DNA of 64,000 bases from the NCBI RefSeq assembly GCF_000716595.1, contig NZ_JNXC01000008.1:261822-325821 (forward strand), in the 5' to 3' direction. Source of the stretch: Saccharothrix sp. NRRL B-16314 (GTDB lineage Bacteria > Actinomycetota > Actinomycetes > Mycobacteriales > Pseudonocardiaceae). The notes under the pieces are model-generated. The model was not told where the DNA came from and ran no database searches. It saw nothing but the letters and a program-made list of their open reading frames with translations. A program made the translations under genes and the position numbers. Of the stretch, positions 7,892 to 16,497 are shown piece after piece (position 1 is the stretch's first letter; each line of letters starts with the position of its first letter).

Positions 7892-9049
7892 CTACGGCTT
7901 GTCCGCGACCTTGATCCCGCCCGCGATGATCTGGGCCTTGAACCCTTCGAGGATGCCCTGCAGCTTCGCGTCGATCCTGCCACCGGACGTGGCGTAGCCG
8001 ATGCCGTCCACCTTGAGGTCGAAGACCTTCGGCAACGAGGCCAGGTCGTTCCTCGCGGCGGCCTTGAAGAAGTCGTACACCGCCACGTCGACCCGCTTGA
8101 GGCTCGACGCGACGATGACGTCCCTCGTGTCCGCGAGCGCCGGCTGGTTGTACTGGTCGGCGTCGCACCCGATCGCCAGCACGCCCGCCTGCTTCACCGC
8201 GGAGAACACGCCGATGCCGGACGCGCCCGCGGCCGGGTAGAGGACGTCCGCGCCCTTGTCGATGAGCCCCTTCGCGGTCTCCAGGCCCTTCGCCGGGTCC
8301 TGGAAGCCCGTGAAGTCGGTGGCCGGCGTGATGTACTTCTTCTCGACCACGATCTTCGGCGCGGCGGCCTTCGCGCCCTGGACGTAACCGGCCTCGAACT
8401 TCTGGATCAGCGGGATGTCGACGCCGCCGATGAAGCCCACGTGGCACTTCTTGCTCTGGTACGCGGCCACGACGCCGGCCAGGAAGGCGCCCTCCTGCTC
8501 GGCGAAGACCAGTGGCGTGACGTTGGCCGCGCCCTCCACGGCCGAGTCCACCAGGCCGAACCGGACGTCCGGGAACTCCGGAGCCACGACCTTCAGCGAC
8601 TCCGTGTACGCGAAGCCGACGCCGACGACCGGGTTGAAGCCCTCGCGTGCCAGTTGGCGCAGGCGGGACTGCTTCACCGACTCGTCCTCGTTCGGTGCGG
8701 CGGAGAGCTCGCGGGTGTTCTCCTCCTTCACCCCCATGTCCTTGATCGCCCGGTCGAACCCGGCGGCGGCCAGGTCGTTGAACGAAGCGTCACCACGACC
8801 ACCGATGTCGTAGGCCAGACCGATCTTCAGCGCACTCCCGTCGACCTTGTCGCCTTCGGCCTTGTCACCGTTGGCCGCGCTCGTGTTCGAGGTGGCGGGA
8901 GGGCTGGGCGGTGTCGCGAACTCGCACGCGCCGCCGGCGACGCTGGTCGACGCGGTGGTGCCGCCGGAGTCCTTCGCGCAGGCGCTCACCACCATGAGAC
9001 TGGTCAGCGCGATCACGGCGACAGCGGTGCGGTGGACTGGACGGCGCAC
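7892..9049 (-). CDS. BMP family substrate-binding lipoprotein
   Basis: A secreted lipoprotein of the basic membrane protein A family, the binding component of nucleoside or similar ABC importers. A basic n-region (VRRPVHR), hydrophobic core and lipobox VVSAC place the lipidated Cys near residue 24. The mature part has the BMP pattern: KIGLAYDIGGRGDASFNDLAAAG, NPVVGVGFAYTESL, VGFIGGVDIPLIQKFEAGYVQG and DVLYPAAGASGIGVF. I prefer the GTG at 9049, which has GGGGAGG six bases upstream; an ATG at 9073 would add eight residues. No permease or ATPase gene is adjacent, so its transporter must be elsewhere. Confidence 0.9.
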   Translation of the reverse strand: MRRPVHRTAVAVIALTSLMVVSACAKDSGGTTASTSVAGGACEFATPPSPPATSNTSAANGDKAEGDKVDGSALKIGLAYDIGGRGDASFNDLAAAGFDRAIKDMGVKEENTRELSAAPNEDESVKQSRLRQLAREGFNPVVGVGFAYTESLKVVAPEFPDVRFGLVDSAVEGAANVTPLVFAEQEGAFLAGVVAAYQSKKCHVGFIGGVDIPLIQKFEAGYVQGAKAAAPKIVVEKKYITPATDFTGFQDPAKGLETAKGLIDKGADVLYPAAGASGIGVFSAVKQAGVLAIGCDADQYNQPALADTRDVIVASSLKRVDVAVYDFFKAAARNDLASLPKVFDLKVDGIGYATSGGRIDAKLQGILEGFKAQIIAGGIKVADKP

Positions 9050-9129
9050 GGCTCGCCTCCCCTCCCTGCTCATCGAGCAGACCTTCCCCCGATCGGCGTA
9101 TCAGGGCTTGAGCGACGGACCGTACCTCT

Positions 9130-10029
9130 TCACCGCGACCGTTCGGATGAGCGTTCACCTGCTGGGAACGGGTTCAAGTGCTTGTCGAACCACTCCGCAG
9201 CCGACTCGATGGCCGGTCCGACGCAGCGAGGCTGGTCGTAGAGGTCGATGTGGTTGGTCGTGTCGATCCACACCAGGTCCGACGGCTCGTCCAACCGGTC
9301 GAAGATCCCCTTCGCGCCCTCGGGTGAGCAGTACCCGTCCCGGGTTCCGTGGATGATCCGGACCGGCGTGGGTGACACGAAGTCGGCGCCGATGGCGGCG
9401 TCCAGCGTCAGCAACGTGTGGATCGAGGCGGTGGTGATTTCGTTGCGCCAGGTCGGCGCCGCCCCGCGGCTGGTGCCGTAGTACTCGTAGGGCTCCGGTC
9501 CGGGCATGGCCGCAGGCCCGTCCGGGGACACCACCGGCATGAACTCGGTGCCGCCCGCGAGCAGGTCGGCGAGCTTTGCGCGGTACGCCTCACGTCCGAA
9601 ACCGGCCTGCATGGCCTGAGGGCTGTTGTAGGCGCCTGCGACCGTCACCAACGCCTCGACCCTGCCGTCGAAGGCCGCTGCCTTCAACGCGTACCCGGCA
9701 CCCAGGCAGATCCCGACCAGGCCGACCCCGGTGACGTCGGGGTGACCATGGAGGAACCCGACAGCGGTCTGCAGGTCGGTGAGCTTGCCGCCCGCGTCCT
9801 CGTGCCGGCGGTTGCTCCCCCCGCTGGCGCCGAAGTTGCGGTGGTCGAACGTCAAGGTCGTGATGCCGCGCTCACTCAGTCCTTCGGCGTAGGTGGCGAC
9901 GACCTGCTCCTTCACGCCGGTGAAGGGTCCGGTCAACGCCACGGCGCGCCGTGGTCCGGCACCGCGCCCAGGGCGCAGAACAGCGGCCAGGTCGATGCCG
10001 TCGGGGGTGCGCAAAGTCAAGTGCTGCAA
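9130..10029 (-). CDS. alpha/beta hydrolase with Cys nucleophile
   Basis: A 299-residue alpha/beta hydrolase. The nucleophile elbow reads GICLGAG with Cys at residue 108, as in dienelactone-hydrolase-type enzymes. The acid and base are probably the Asp in HGTRDGYCSP and the His in TTNHIDLYDQP. A DHRNFGASGG segment near residue 62 matches the X-Pro/S15-like alpha/beta hydrolases annotated as DUF-type acyl hydrolases in actinomycetes. It starts at a TTG with AGGAG eight bases upstream, only three bases after the HxlR stop, so the two are one operon and the regulator probably senses the hydrolase substrate. Confidence 0.85.
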   Translation of the reverse strand: MQHLTLRTPDGIDLAAVLRPGRGAGPRRAVALTGPFTGVKEQVVATYAEGLSERGITTLTFDHRNFGASGGSNRRHEDAGGKLTDLQTAVGFLHGHPDVTGVGLVGICLGAGYALKAAAFDGRVEALVTVAGAYNSPQAMQAGFGREAYRAKLADLLAGGTEFMPVVSPDGPAAMPGPEPYEYYGTSRGAAPTWRNEITTASIHTLLTLDAAIGADFVSPTPVRIIHGTRDGYCSPEGAKGIFDRLDEPSDLVWIDTTNHIDLYDQPRCVGPAIESAAEWFDKHLNPFPAGERSSERSR

Positions 10030-10032
10030 CGT

Positions 10033-10422
10033 CTACTCCTGCTTGAGCGGTGAAGGGAGGAAGCCGTCCGGGAGGCTGGTGGTGAGGATCTCCCCGCCGT
10101 GTCCGTCCACATAGCCCAGTCCCCATCGGCACATCGCGGCCACCAGCGGCTCCAGGGCGGCACGTTCCGCCTCTTCGACGGAGTACTCGACCTTCGGCGG
10201 CACCTGGTCGAACACCGTTCGCCGCACGAGACCCGAGGCCTCCAGCTCTCGCAGCTGCTGGGTGAGCATCTTGTGGGACACCTGCGGGATGAGGCGGGTC
10301 AGCTCACCATGACGACACGGTCGTTGCAGCAGGTAGAAGCAGACGATCAGCTTCCACTTCCCGCCCAGGTGTCGCAGTGGCACGTCCACCGGACACAAGT
10401 ACGGGGGCTCCGGTTCGGACAT
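10033..10422 (-). CDS. HxlR family transcriptional regulator
   Basis: A 129-residue winged-helix protein. CPVDVPLRHLGGKWKLIVCFYLL, RHGELTRLIPQVSHKMLTQQLRELEASGLVRR and the wing VPPKVEYSVEEAER are the standard HxlR signature. Cys near the N-terminus (residue 10) is conserved in this family and often redox-active. The ATG at 10422 has GGAGGGA just upstream; a GTG four codons earlier is less likely. First gene of a two-gene operon with the hydrolase, which it probably controls. Confidence 0.93.
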   Translation of the reverse strand: MSEPEPPYLCPVDVPLRHLGGKWKLIVCFYLLQRPCRHGELTRLIPQVSHKMLTQQLRELEASGLVRRTVFDQVPPKVEYSVEEAERAALEPLVAAMCRWGLGYVDGHGGEILTTSLPDGFLPSPLKQE

Positions 10423-10626
10423 GGCTCCCTCCACACAGGCAATTGAAGGCCATACCGGCCCTGAGGACCAGTACGCACTTTTTGGTGCCCATGCGCCGAG
10501 AAGTCCTACCGGTGCGCCGCCCCTGTTCGGGACGCACCCTCGGCCGTGATCATCTCAAACCGTGGACTGAACGCGGCAGCCGCCCACTGCCCGGCGAGCC
10601 TGAACGATCCGCTCCCGAACCGTGGT

Positions 10627-10660
10627 CGTGCCCCGCAAGGTGTTGGCCCTACGGGGCACG
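10627..10660 (-). terminator. terminator hairpin of the lectin/beta-helix gene
   Basis: CGTGCCCCG (10627-10635) pairs perfectly with CGGGGCACG (10652-10660), 14 bases beyond the stop of the secreted lectin-domain protein. Confidence 0.6.
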
Positions 10661-10673
10661 GTCGGGTCGCGCG

Positions 10674-12257
10674 TCAGCAGACCGCCCAGGTGCTGTTGAC
10701 CATCGTGATGTTGCGGAACTCCGAGTTGCCCGCGCAGGGGCTCTCCCGGATCGTCTGGTTGGTGACCGTCAGGTTCTGCAGGTAGATCCGGTTGTTGTTC
10801 GGGAAGTCCGAGCGCGCGGCCAGGCGGATCTCGCCGCCGCCGGACACCCAGCCACCCTGGCTCGCGATCGTGACGCCGTAGCAGTTCTCGATCAGGATGG
10901 CGTTGTTGCCGGTGTTGGACAGCTCGATGCGGTCGATGACCAGACCACCGCTCTCCGACACGCAGAACACGCCACGCCCGCCGCCACTGGCCTTGACCAG
11001 GCCGACCCGGATGTTGTCGGGGTAGGCGTCGTTGATGCGCCCGTTGCGGTTGGCCGTGCGGAAGGCCGCGTAACCGGTGCCGGCCCCGGCGTTCTGCGCG
11101 TCGACGGTGCCGACGGTGGCGTTGGTGGTCTCGTTGAGCAGCAGACCGGACTCGCCGACCGAACGGGCCACGACCGTGCCGATGGTGATGTTGTCGACGC
11201 CGTAGGTCTCCACCGCGTGCGACGAGGCGCCGGAGACGTAGACGTAGTCGATGTTGATGTTGCGGCTGCGCTGGCTGGTGTCACCGCGGTTGTCGATGCG
11301 AACCCCGAGGCCGCGCGACAGCTTCATGTCCACGTGGCCGATGTTCACGTTGGTGACGTTGCGCATGAAGATGCCGTAGATCGGCGTGCCCGTGACGTAG
11401 AGGTGCTGGACGTCGACCTGCGTGGTGCCGCGCGAGTACACCGGCGCGTAGTCGCCCGAACCCGAGCCGGAGACGTTGATCGTCCCGCACGAGTCCAGAG
11501 TGGTGTAGCTCGGCAGCGAGATCCGCTCGCCGGCGCCGACCGTGCCGCCCTGCCACAGGACGACCCGCTCCTTCCACGTCCGGTTCGCCGTCAGACTGCC
11601 GATCGCCGCCTGCGCCGCAGAACGGAAGTCCGAACCTGTGTACACGACCGTGCCGCCGCGCCGGGCGGTCCACGTGCCGTTGTTGATGTAGGCCTCGGCG
11701 TGGAACGTGCCCGAGCCGCAACCGTTGCCGCCGCTGTTCCCCATCTTCACCAGCTGCCACTGCTGGTTCGTGCCGCCCGTGTCGGGCCACTGCACCAGCT
11801 CGGCGCCGTCCGCGGTGGAGAAGTTGAGCACGTCGACTGCCTTGTTGCTGGCCCGGTTGACCAGCCGGACGTAGCCGCTGTCCGAGTCTGCCAGCCGGAA
11901 CTGCTGGTTGTAGCCGTTGTGGTCGGTCCACTGCGTGAGGCCGGCGAGGTCGTTGGTGGACGGGAAGTCCAGCACCTTGCCGCTGTGGCGCGACTTGAGC
12001 CGGTAGTAGCCGTTGCCGGAGTCGACGAACTGCCACTGCTGCCAGTTGCCGTCGTTGCGGGACCACTGGCTGATCCGCGCGCCGTCGCTCGTGGCGAGGT
12101 CGTAGACGTCCAGGGCCTTGCCGCTGTTCCGGTTGACCAGGACGTAGTAGGCGGAGGTGTCGACTGTCGCCGCGACGGCGCTCGGCGCGGTGACGGCCAC
12201 AGCCGCCCCGGCCAGCAGCAAGGCCATTGCGGCGGGCACGACTTTGGTTCTCAACAT
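10674..12257 (-). CDS. secreted protein: ricin-type lectin (CBM13) plus right-handed beta-helix
   Basis: A 527-residue exported protein. Residues 1-29 are a Sec signal peptide with an AVAA cleavage region. Residues ~35-170 hold a ricin-B-type trefoil with three repeats ending in QxW-like motifs (WQQWQF, NQQFRL, NQQWQL). After a Gly/Ser-rich, Cys-containing linker, residues ~215-527 show the short periodic Asn/Val/Ile turns of a parallel beta-helix (NVTNVNIGHVDM, NITIGTVVA, NATVGTVDA, NRIYLQNLTV). The trefoil should bind carbohydrate. The beta-helix resembles polysaccharide lyase or glycosidase folds, but I cannot place catalytic residues, so the reaction stays open. Monocistronic; a terminator hairpin follows. 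Confidence 0.88.
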   Translation of the reverse strand: MLRTKVVPAAMALLLAGAAVAVTAPSAVAATVDTSAYYVLVNRNSGKALDVYDLATSDGARISQWSRNDGNWQQWQFVDSGNGYYRLKSRHSGKVLDFPSTNDLAGLTQWTDHNGYNQQFRLADSDSGYVRLVNRASNKAVDVLNFSTADGAELVQWPDTGGTNQQWQLVKMGNSGGNGCGSGTFHAEAYINNGTWTARRGGTVVYTGSDFRSAAQAAIGSLTANRTWKERVVLWQGGTVGAGERISLPSYTTLDSCGTINVSGSGSGDYAPVYSRGTTQVDVQHLYVTGTPIYGIFMRNVTNVNIGHVDMKLSRGLGVRIDNRGDTSQRSRNINIDYVYVSGASSHAVETYGVDNITIGTVVARSVGESGLLLNETTNATVGTVDAQNAGAGTGYAAFRTANRNGRINDAYPDNIRVGLVKASGGGRGVFCVSESGGLVIDRIELSNTGNNAILIENCYGVTIASQGGWVSGGGEIRLAARSDFPNNNRIYLQNLTVTNQTIRESPCAGNSEFRNITMVNSTWAVC

Positions 12258-12884
12258 GGCTGCACTCCCTGCGACGTTGCACGGAACACGAACGAGGTCG
12301 GCGGCCTGTGCACGCTAACATCCGAAGATTGCACAACTCAACGTCGCGCCCAGTGGTTCCACATGCGTGAACACGTGACAGCCGTGGTCGATCCGGCGAT
12401 TAATTCACCCTTGACCGGCTTCGGGGCCGAACTCCACGGATGCGAACCCGCCCGCCCTCGGTCACCGCTGCCGCTAAGGACGCGCCTTGTTATCGCTCAC
12501 ATCTCCGACCTCATGACCACGTCGCCCGTAGCCCTCGGAGATGCCGCATGGCCCTCCGGAGTCGACGTGAGCCAAGTCGACGGGCGCTACGAGGTCGTAA
12601 CGGCGCACCGGAAGGACCGGTGTCCGGCCAGATCCAGGAATGCAGCGCAAGCCAGGCCGAGACCGACCAGCACGCGGGCGAGCGGTCAACGCCCCCCACC
12701 TGGTCGCCCTCGTCCGCGCTGGCGCGACCTTCGAACGCGGCGTCCTGGTCGAGCGACCCGATGAGAAGTCAGGAGGCGATCAGCACGTCGCATGACCACG
12801 CCGATCCACCCGAGTGCGGCGGATCATGTGCCCCGCTCCGGCATGCCTCAGCCTCGGTTGGGCCTGCCTTGTAGCGTTGCCGCA
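12258..12884. other. intergenic region with a possible transposase relic
   Basis: No intact gene is supported between the lectin-protein start and the methyltransferase. From about 12680 to the TGA at 12793-12795 the plus strand reads a coding-biased tail (VNAPHLVALVRAG, then LVERPDEKSGGDQHVA and a stop) that reminds me of C-terminal ends of actinomycete transposases; this is from memory and uncertain. The rest, including the upstream region of the secreted protein, shows nothing definite. Confidence 0.35.
12764..12809 (+). repeat. imperfect direct repeat, left copy
   Basis: AGAAGTCAGG, then after a short variable stretch GTCGCAtGACcACGCCGATCCAC. The right copy at 13699-13734 has the same order (AGAAGTCAGG, GTCGCAcGACaCGCCGATCCAC) with a shorter middle. 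The two copies bracket the methyltransferase gene. Confidence 0.6.
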
Positions 12885-13643
12885 GTGGAGCGCTCCGAGA
12901 TCTTCGACATTGCCCACCTGCGCCATCCGATCGCGGCGCCGGTGGCGCCCCAGCGGCTACGCGAACTGGTCGGCTGGCTGCGCCCAAGCGACGGCGCCCG
13001 CGCCGTCGACCTCGGGTGCGGAGAGGGCGAGTGGTTGCAGGAGTTGCTGCTTGCCCACCCCGGGATCACGGGCGTAGGGGTCGACCACATGCTCCCGGCC
13101 TCTGCCGCCGGGCGTGCCGGCGAGCGGGGGCTGAGCGACCGTGTGCGCTGGATCAAAACGGATGCCGCCACCTGGGCCGACGGGGTCTTCGACGTGGTGC
13201 TGTGCGTCGGTGCGAGCCACGCCTTCGGCCGGCTGGAGGACATGCTGGTCGCTATCCGGCGGCATCTGCGCCCCGGCGGCCAAGCGCTGATCGGCGACAG
13301 CATCTGGGAGGGCACCCCGTCGGCCTCTGCGCTGGCGGCGCTCGAGGTTTCTGCCGACGCTTATCCCGACCTCGCCGGCCTCGTGCGAGCCACCCGTGAG
13401 CACGGGTTCGAGCCGTCGTACGGGCACGTAAGCACTTTGGCCGAGTGGGACGACTACCAGTTCAGTTGGACCGGGTCACTCGTCGACTGGGCCGTACGGG
13501 AGGCCTCGACGACGGAGGATCGTGACCAGGCGCTTGCCGTGGCACGTGAGCATCGCGAGGCCTGGTTGAGCGGCGCGCGGCGCGAGCTCGGGTTCGCCAC
13601 CTTCGTCCTGCACGACGTCGCCGCCGCCGGCGCGTGCGACTGA
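12885..13643 (+). CDS. class I SAM-dependent methyltransferase
   Basis: A 252-residue methyltransferase from the GTG at 12885. Motif I is AVDLGCGEGEWL near residue 43, followed by GVGVDHMLP, a motif II-like DVVLCVGASHAF and LRPGGQALIGDSIWE. Small-molecule methyltransferases of this type are cytoplasmic; the substrate is unknown. No ribosome binding site is visible. Instead TAGCGT lies seven bases before the GTG, the position of a -10 box for a leaderless transcript. A longer reading from 12792 would run through the upstream repeat. Flanked by imperfect direct repeats, so it may be a transferred piece. Confidence 0.82.
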   Translation: MERSEIFDIAHLRHPIAAPVAPQRLRELVGWLRPSDGARAVDLGCGEGEWLQELLLAHPGITGVGVDHMLPASAAGRAGERGLSDRVRWIKTDAATWADGVFDVVLCVGASHAFGRLEDMLVAIRRHLRPGGQALIGDSIWEGTPSASALAALEVSADAYPDLAGLVRATREHGFEPSYGHVSTLAEWDDYQFSWTGSLVDWAVREASTTEDRDQALAVAREHREAWLSGARRELGFATFVLHDVAAAGACD

Positions 13644-13698
13644 TCGGCGTTCACGGTGCTGCCGATGTCACGGCGGCCGGCTCGTCGATGATCCGACA

Positions 13699-13734
13699 AG
13701 AAGTCAGGGCAAGTCGCACGACACGCCGATCCAC
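13699..13734 (+). repeat. imperfect direct repeat, right copy
   Basis: Second copy of the sequence at 12764-12809, lacking about ten bases in the middle. In the frame matching the left copy it reads DKKSGQVA, parallel to DEKSGGDQHVA on the left, so both may derive from one duplicated gene end. Confidence 0.6.
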
Positions 13735-13882
13735 AAATCTTGACTACTATTCCCCACGCGTTTGGCTGCCGGAGAGAAGTCAGGCAGGACGCAGCGACTG
13801 CTCGACGAACATGCCGTCTCGACCTCGTCGGCCAAGCCATGCTCCGCCACCACTGGCCGGCACTGCGAGAATTCGACCGTAA

Positions 13883-13913
13883 GGCGGATTGCAGACATGG
13901 CCTGCAATCCGCC
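13883..13913. terminator. perfect 12-bp hairpin
   Basis: GGCGGATTGCAG (13883-13894) pairs perfectly with CTGCAATCCGCC (13902-13913) around a 7-base loop. It lies 240 bases after the methyltransferase stop and about 200 bases beyond the convergent gene. It could terminate either, or be a small mobile repeat; no U-tract follows. Confidence 0.55.
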
Positions 13914-14110
13914 GTTCGCTCATCGGCCAGGCGGCTCGTATCACCCAACCGGTTTGCCTTCGTCTTGCCGGCTACGGTCCGACGGTCTGCACGACCTGAA
14001 GGAGACGCGCCGACCGTCTAGTCCGCATCGAGGATCGCTGTCGACTTGTGAACTCGATTGGTGGCGCCCTTGGCCCGGCCTGAGCCGGATCTCGTCCAAG
14101 TAGACCGCGT

Positions 14111-14650
14111 TCAGGGCCCTACGCGCGCATAGCGGAGTACGGTGTGGTTGCTACCGCCGGTGATGAGCCTTGCTTCAGTGGGCTCGCCCGCATCGTCGTA
14201 CCTGCGGACCTGGAGCACGATCGTCGTATCGTCCTGCACTGTGACCAGATGAGTGATCGGCGCGGTCACGTTGCCGATGCTTCGGATGCGGTCTGGACTC
14301 CGGTTGACCAGTGTCTGGAGAAGTCGCTCGCTGTCCGGCAGGACTCCTGTCCTACTGCTCCACAGCCGCGCTCTGATCGTGCTGATGATGTCAGAATAGC
14401 CGGCGATGTTCGTGAGCACGTTCGCGTCGATCAGGAACGTGCCGGACCGGTCCAGCGTGACGCTCAGCGGAGCATTCTGCCACGTATCCCTGTCCACGTC
14501 GAAGTTGGTCCGCATGATTTCGATGCCGACGTCGCCCTGCTGGAGCGCGGCGTCGTTCGCACTGACGTGGCGATGGGAAGCCGTCGCCGCAGTGGCAAGT
14601 GCCACGACAGCGGCACCCACGACAACAATGGACAAGAGTGTTCGTTTCAT
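14111..14650 (-). CDS. secreted protein, unknown function
   Basis: A 179-residue protein starting at the ATG of MKRTLL (a GTG one codon earlier is also possible; the upstream GAGAAAGAGA is a weak ribosome site). A Sec signal peptide ends around ATAASH, residue ~25. The mature part is mixed beta with a QNAPLSVTLDRSGTFLIDANVLTNI segment, then LRYARVGP at the end. I do not recognise a family. Base composition is visibly less GC-rich than the neighbours, which may mean acquisition. Monocistronic. Confidence 0.65.
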   Translation of the reverse strand: MKRTLLSIVVVGAAVVALATAATASHRHVSANDAALQQGDVGIEIMRTNFDVDRDTWQNAPLSVTLDRSGTFLIDANVLTNIAGYSDIISTIRARLWSSRTGVLPDSERLLQTLVNRSPDRIRSIGNVTAPITHLVTVQDDTTIVLQVRRYDDAGEPTEARLITGGSNHTVLRYARVGP

Positions 14651-15452
14651 CACAGTCTCTTTCTCTCGAACATTCCCTGTCAGTATTTGGCGCGCCGGCC
14701 ACGGGCATTTCTGATCACCGGCATTTCAACTCGAACGACGCCTCTAACCGCTCAAGTGTCGATGACGCCCGTGAATGTCTCGATGTGGCGCATGAAGGCG
14801 GCGGAGTTGCCGCGATGGATGTTGCACCACCCGTCCTGCCGGCGTCTTCGGCCAGTCCGGTCAGGGAGGTGGACCCGGTACTTCAAGCGGAGGTGTGATC
14901 AGGACTCCGGTTGACGACCGAGTCCACACGCGAGTGCCTGGCACCCGGGTCGGCCGCGCAGCACCGCGAGGTCGAGGCCGATGTGGCGGCCCTGCCAGGG
15001 CTGGGTGAGCGGGGCGGCATGATCTCTCCTTGACCGTTTTATCCGACGAGTCGCCACTTCCCCTGAACGGGAAGCGGATCGGGAGGTCGACTCTCCGCGG
15101 AAGACCGCGAGCTCCCTCCACTGTGGACCGGTGCCCTGGACGAGGAAAGACCCCGTTGTGGTGACTGGGTGTCCCGAAGAGTGGTAGGTCGAGCGACCGC
15201 CGATGACTGAGGATCACAGCACACGCAGAACTTTCGACTTCCGCGTGCCCCCTGACGGCGACGGCCACCCCGTGGGCATCACCACGGAGAGGGCGAACTC
15301 GGGTGGACCAGGGCACCACGGCCACCTCGCGCGAAGGCTTGTCCACCTTGGTCGCGATCGGCGATATAGGGCGATTTCCGCTCGACTGCGTCGCTGGTCC
15401 ACTGCCGGCCGGCCGCGCTGCACGCTGTTCAATCCGCCGTTACGGTGTCGCG
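14651..15452. other. intergenic region, possible gene relic
   Basis: About 800 bases without an intact gene. On the minus strand, upstream of the TGA at 14752-14754, there is a short strongly codon-biased run (GWCNIHRGNSAAF, MRHIETFTGVIDT), which looks like the surviving C-terminus of an otherwise lost gene of unknown family. At the right end, TACGGT at 15441-15446 sits six bases before the TRAP-protein ATG. Confidence 0.4.
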
Positions 15453-16469
15453 ATGAACGCTGGAACCGTCGGACGCAGGACATGGTTCAAGAGGGTCGGG
15501 GCGCTCGCACTCGCAGGCGCCGGCGCGGCGGGAACGCCTGGCCACGCGTGGGCGGCAGAAGTGCTGAAGATCGCGACGCTGTACCCGAAGACGAGCCCGT
15601 GGGGCGAGGTCCTCTCGACCTGGGAAAGGGCCGTGAAGGAGAAATCGGGCGGGCGGATCGAGTTGCAGACGTTCTACAACGGCTACTACGGCGACGAGGC
15701 CGCCATGGCAGGGCTGATACGAGAAGGAAGCCTCGGCGGGGCCGTGATGTCGAGCGTCGGTCTCGCCAAGTTCCACCAGCCGATCCTCGCCCTGCAGATG
15801 CCGGGCCTGTTCACCACCTGGGCCAAGCTCGACGCGGCCCGCGACGCCATGAGGCCCGAGTTCGAGGCCGGGCTCCGCGACGCGGGCACCACCGTCATCG
15901 GCTGGTACGACGTGGGCATGGTCTCCGCCTTCTCCCGCGGTTTTCCGGTGCGTGCCCCTGCCGACTTCAAGGGCCGGAAGCCGTGGCAGTGGCGCGACGA
16001 CGCCATCGTGAAGCACTTCTTCCAGGCGATCGGCGGTGTCACGCCGGTCCCGCTCAACGTCGCCGAAGTGCTGTCGGCACTTGACAGCGGCGCGGTCAAC
16101 GCGCTGTTGCAGTCGCCGCTCGCCGCCGAGCAGTTCCAGTGGGCGGCCAAGCTCGACAGGGTCACCGACCTCGTGTTCGGGCCCAGCGTCGGGGCCATCG
16201 TCATCTCGAAGAAGCAGCTCGACGCCATCCCCGCCGACCTCCGGCAGATCGTGCTGGACACCGGCAAGGTCGCCGCCAGCGCCCTGAAGAACCGGATCCG
16301 CACTGAGGACGCCGCGGCGCTGGCACGTCTCAAGGACAGGATGACGGTCGTCACCCTCACGGCCGAGGAGCGCAACTGGTGGAGCGGACGCTTCAAGCGG
16401 ACGCGCGAACTCCTGGCCCAGGGCACCTTCAGCCCCGAGCTCGTCACCCGGCTGGAGTCGATGGCCTGA
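15453..16469 (+). CDS. TRAP-type substrate-binding protein (DctP family), orphan
   Basis: A 338-residue periplasmic-type binding protein. The N-terminus GRRTWFKRVGALALAG followed by AWA is a twin-arginine-like export signal. The mature part has the DctP pattern: LKIATLYPKTSPWGEVLSTWERAVKEKSGGRIELQTFYNG, GAVMSSVGLAKF, a KPWQWRDDAI segment where DctP proteins carry the Arg that binds the ligand carboxylate, and a TDLVFGPSVGAIVISKKQLD turn. The ATG at 15453 was chosen because the signal begins there. TACGGT six bases upstream suggests a leaderless mRNA. No DctQ or DctM membrane subunit is encoded nearby, so it may serve a distant transporter or act as a sensor partner. Confidence 0.87.
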   Translation: MNAGTVGRRTWFKRVGALALAGAGAAGTPGHAWAAEVLKIATLYPKTSPWGEVLSTWERAVKEKSGGRIELQTFYNGYYGDEAAMAGLIREGSLGGAVMSSVGLAKFHQPILALQMPGLFTTWAKLDAARDAMRPEFEAGLRDAGTTVIGWYDVGMVSAFSRGFPVRAPADFKGRKPWQWRDDAIVKHFFQAIGGVTPVPLNVAEVLSALDSGAVNALLQSPLAAEQFQWAAKLDRVTDLVFGPSVGAIVISKKQLDAIPADLRQIVLDTGKVAASALKNRIRTEDAAALARLKDRMTVVTLTAEERNWWSGRFKRTRELLAQGTFSPELVTRLESMA

Positions 16470-16497
16470 TCGTCACGGCCGCCACTGTTGCCGACCG

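Larger units (their letters stand above)
13644..14110. other. intergenic region with repeat copy
   Basis: About 470 bases between the methyltransferase and the next (minus-strand) gene. It contains the right copy of the imperfect direct repeat, a third AGAAGTCAGG at about 13776, and one perfect hairpin. No reading frame shows a recognisable protein or consistent codon bias. Confidence 0.5.

Noticed and set aside
10377..12764. Very long plus-strand reading frame (nearly 800 codons)
   Set aside because: It is antisense to the secreted lectin/beta-helix protein, has a low-complexity Arg/Ala/Val composition and no domain; a product of high GC.
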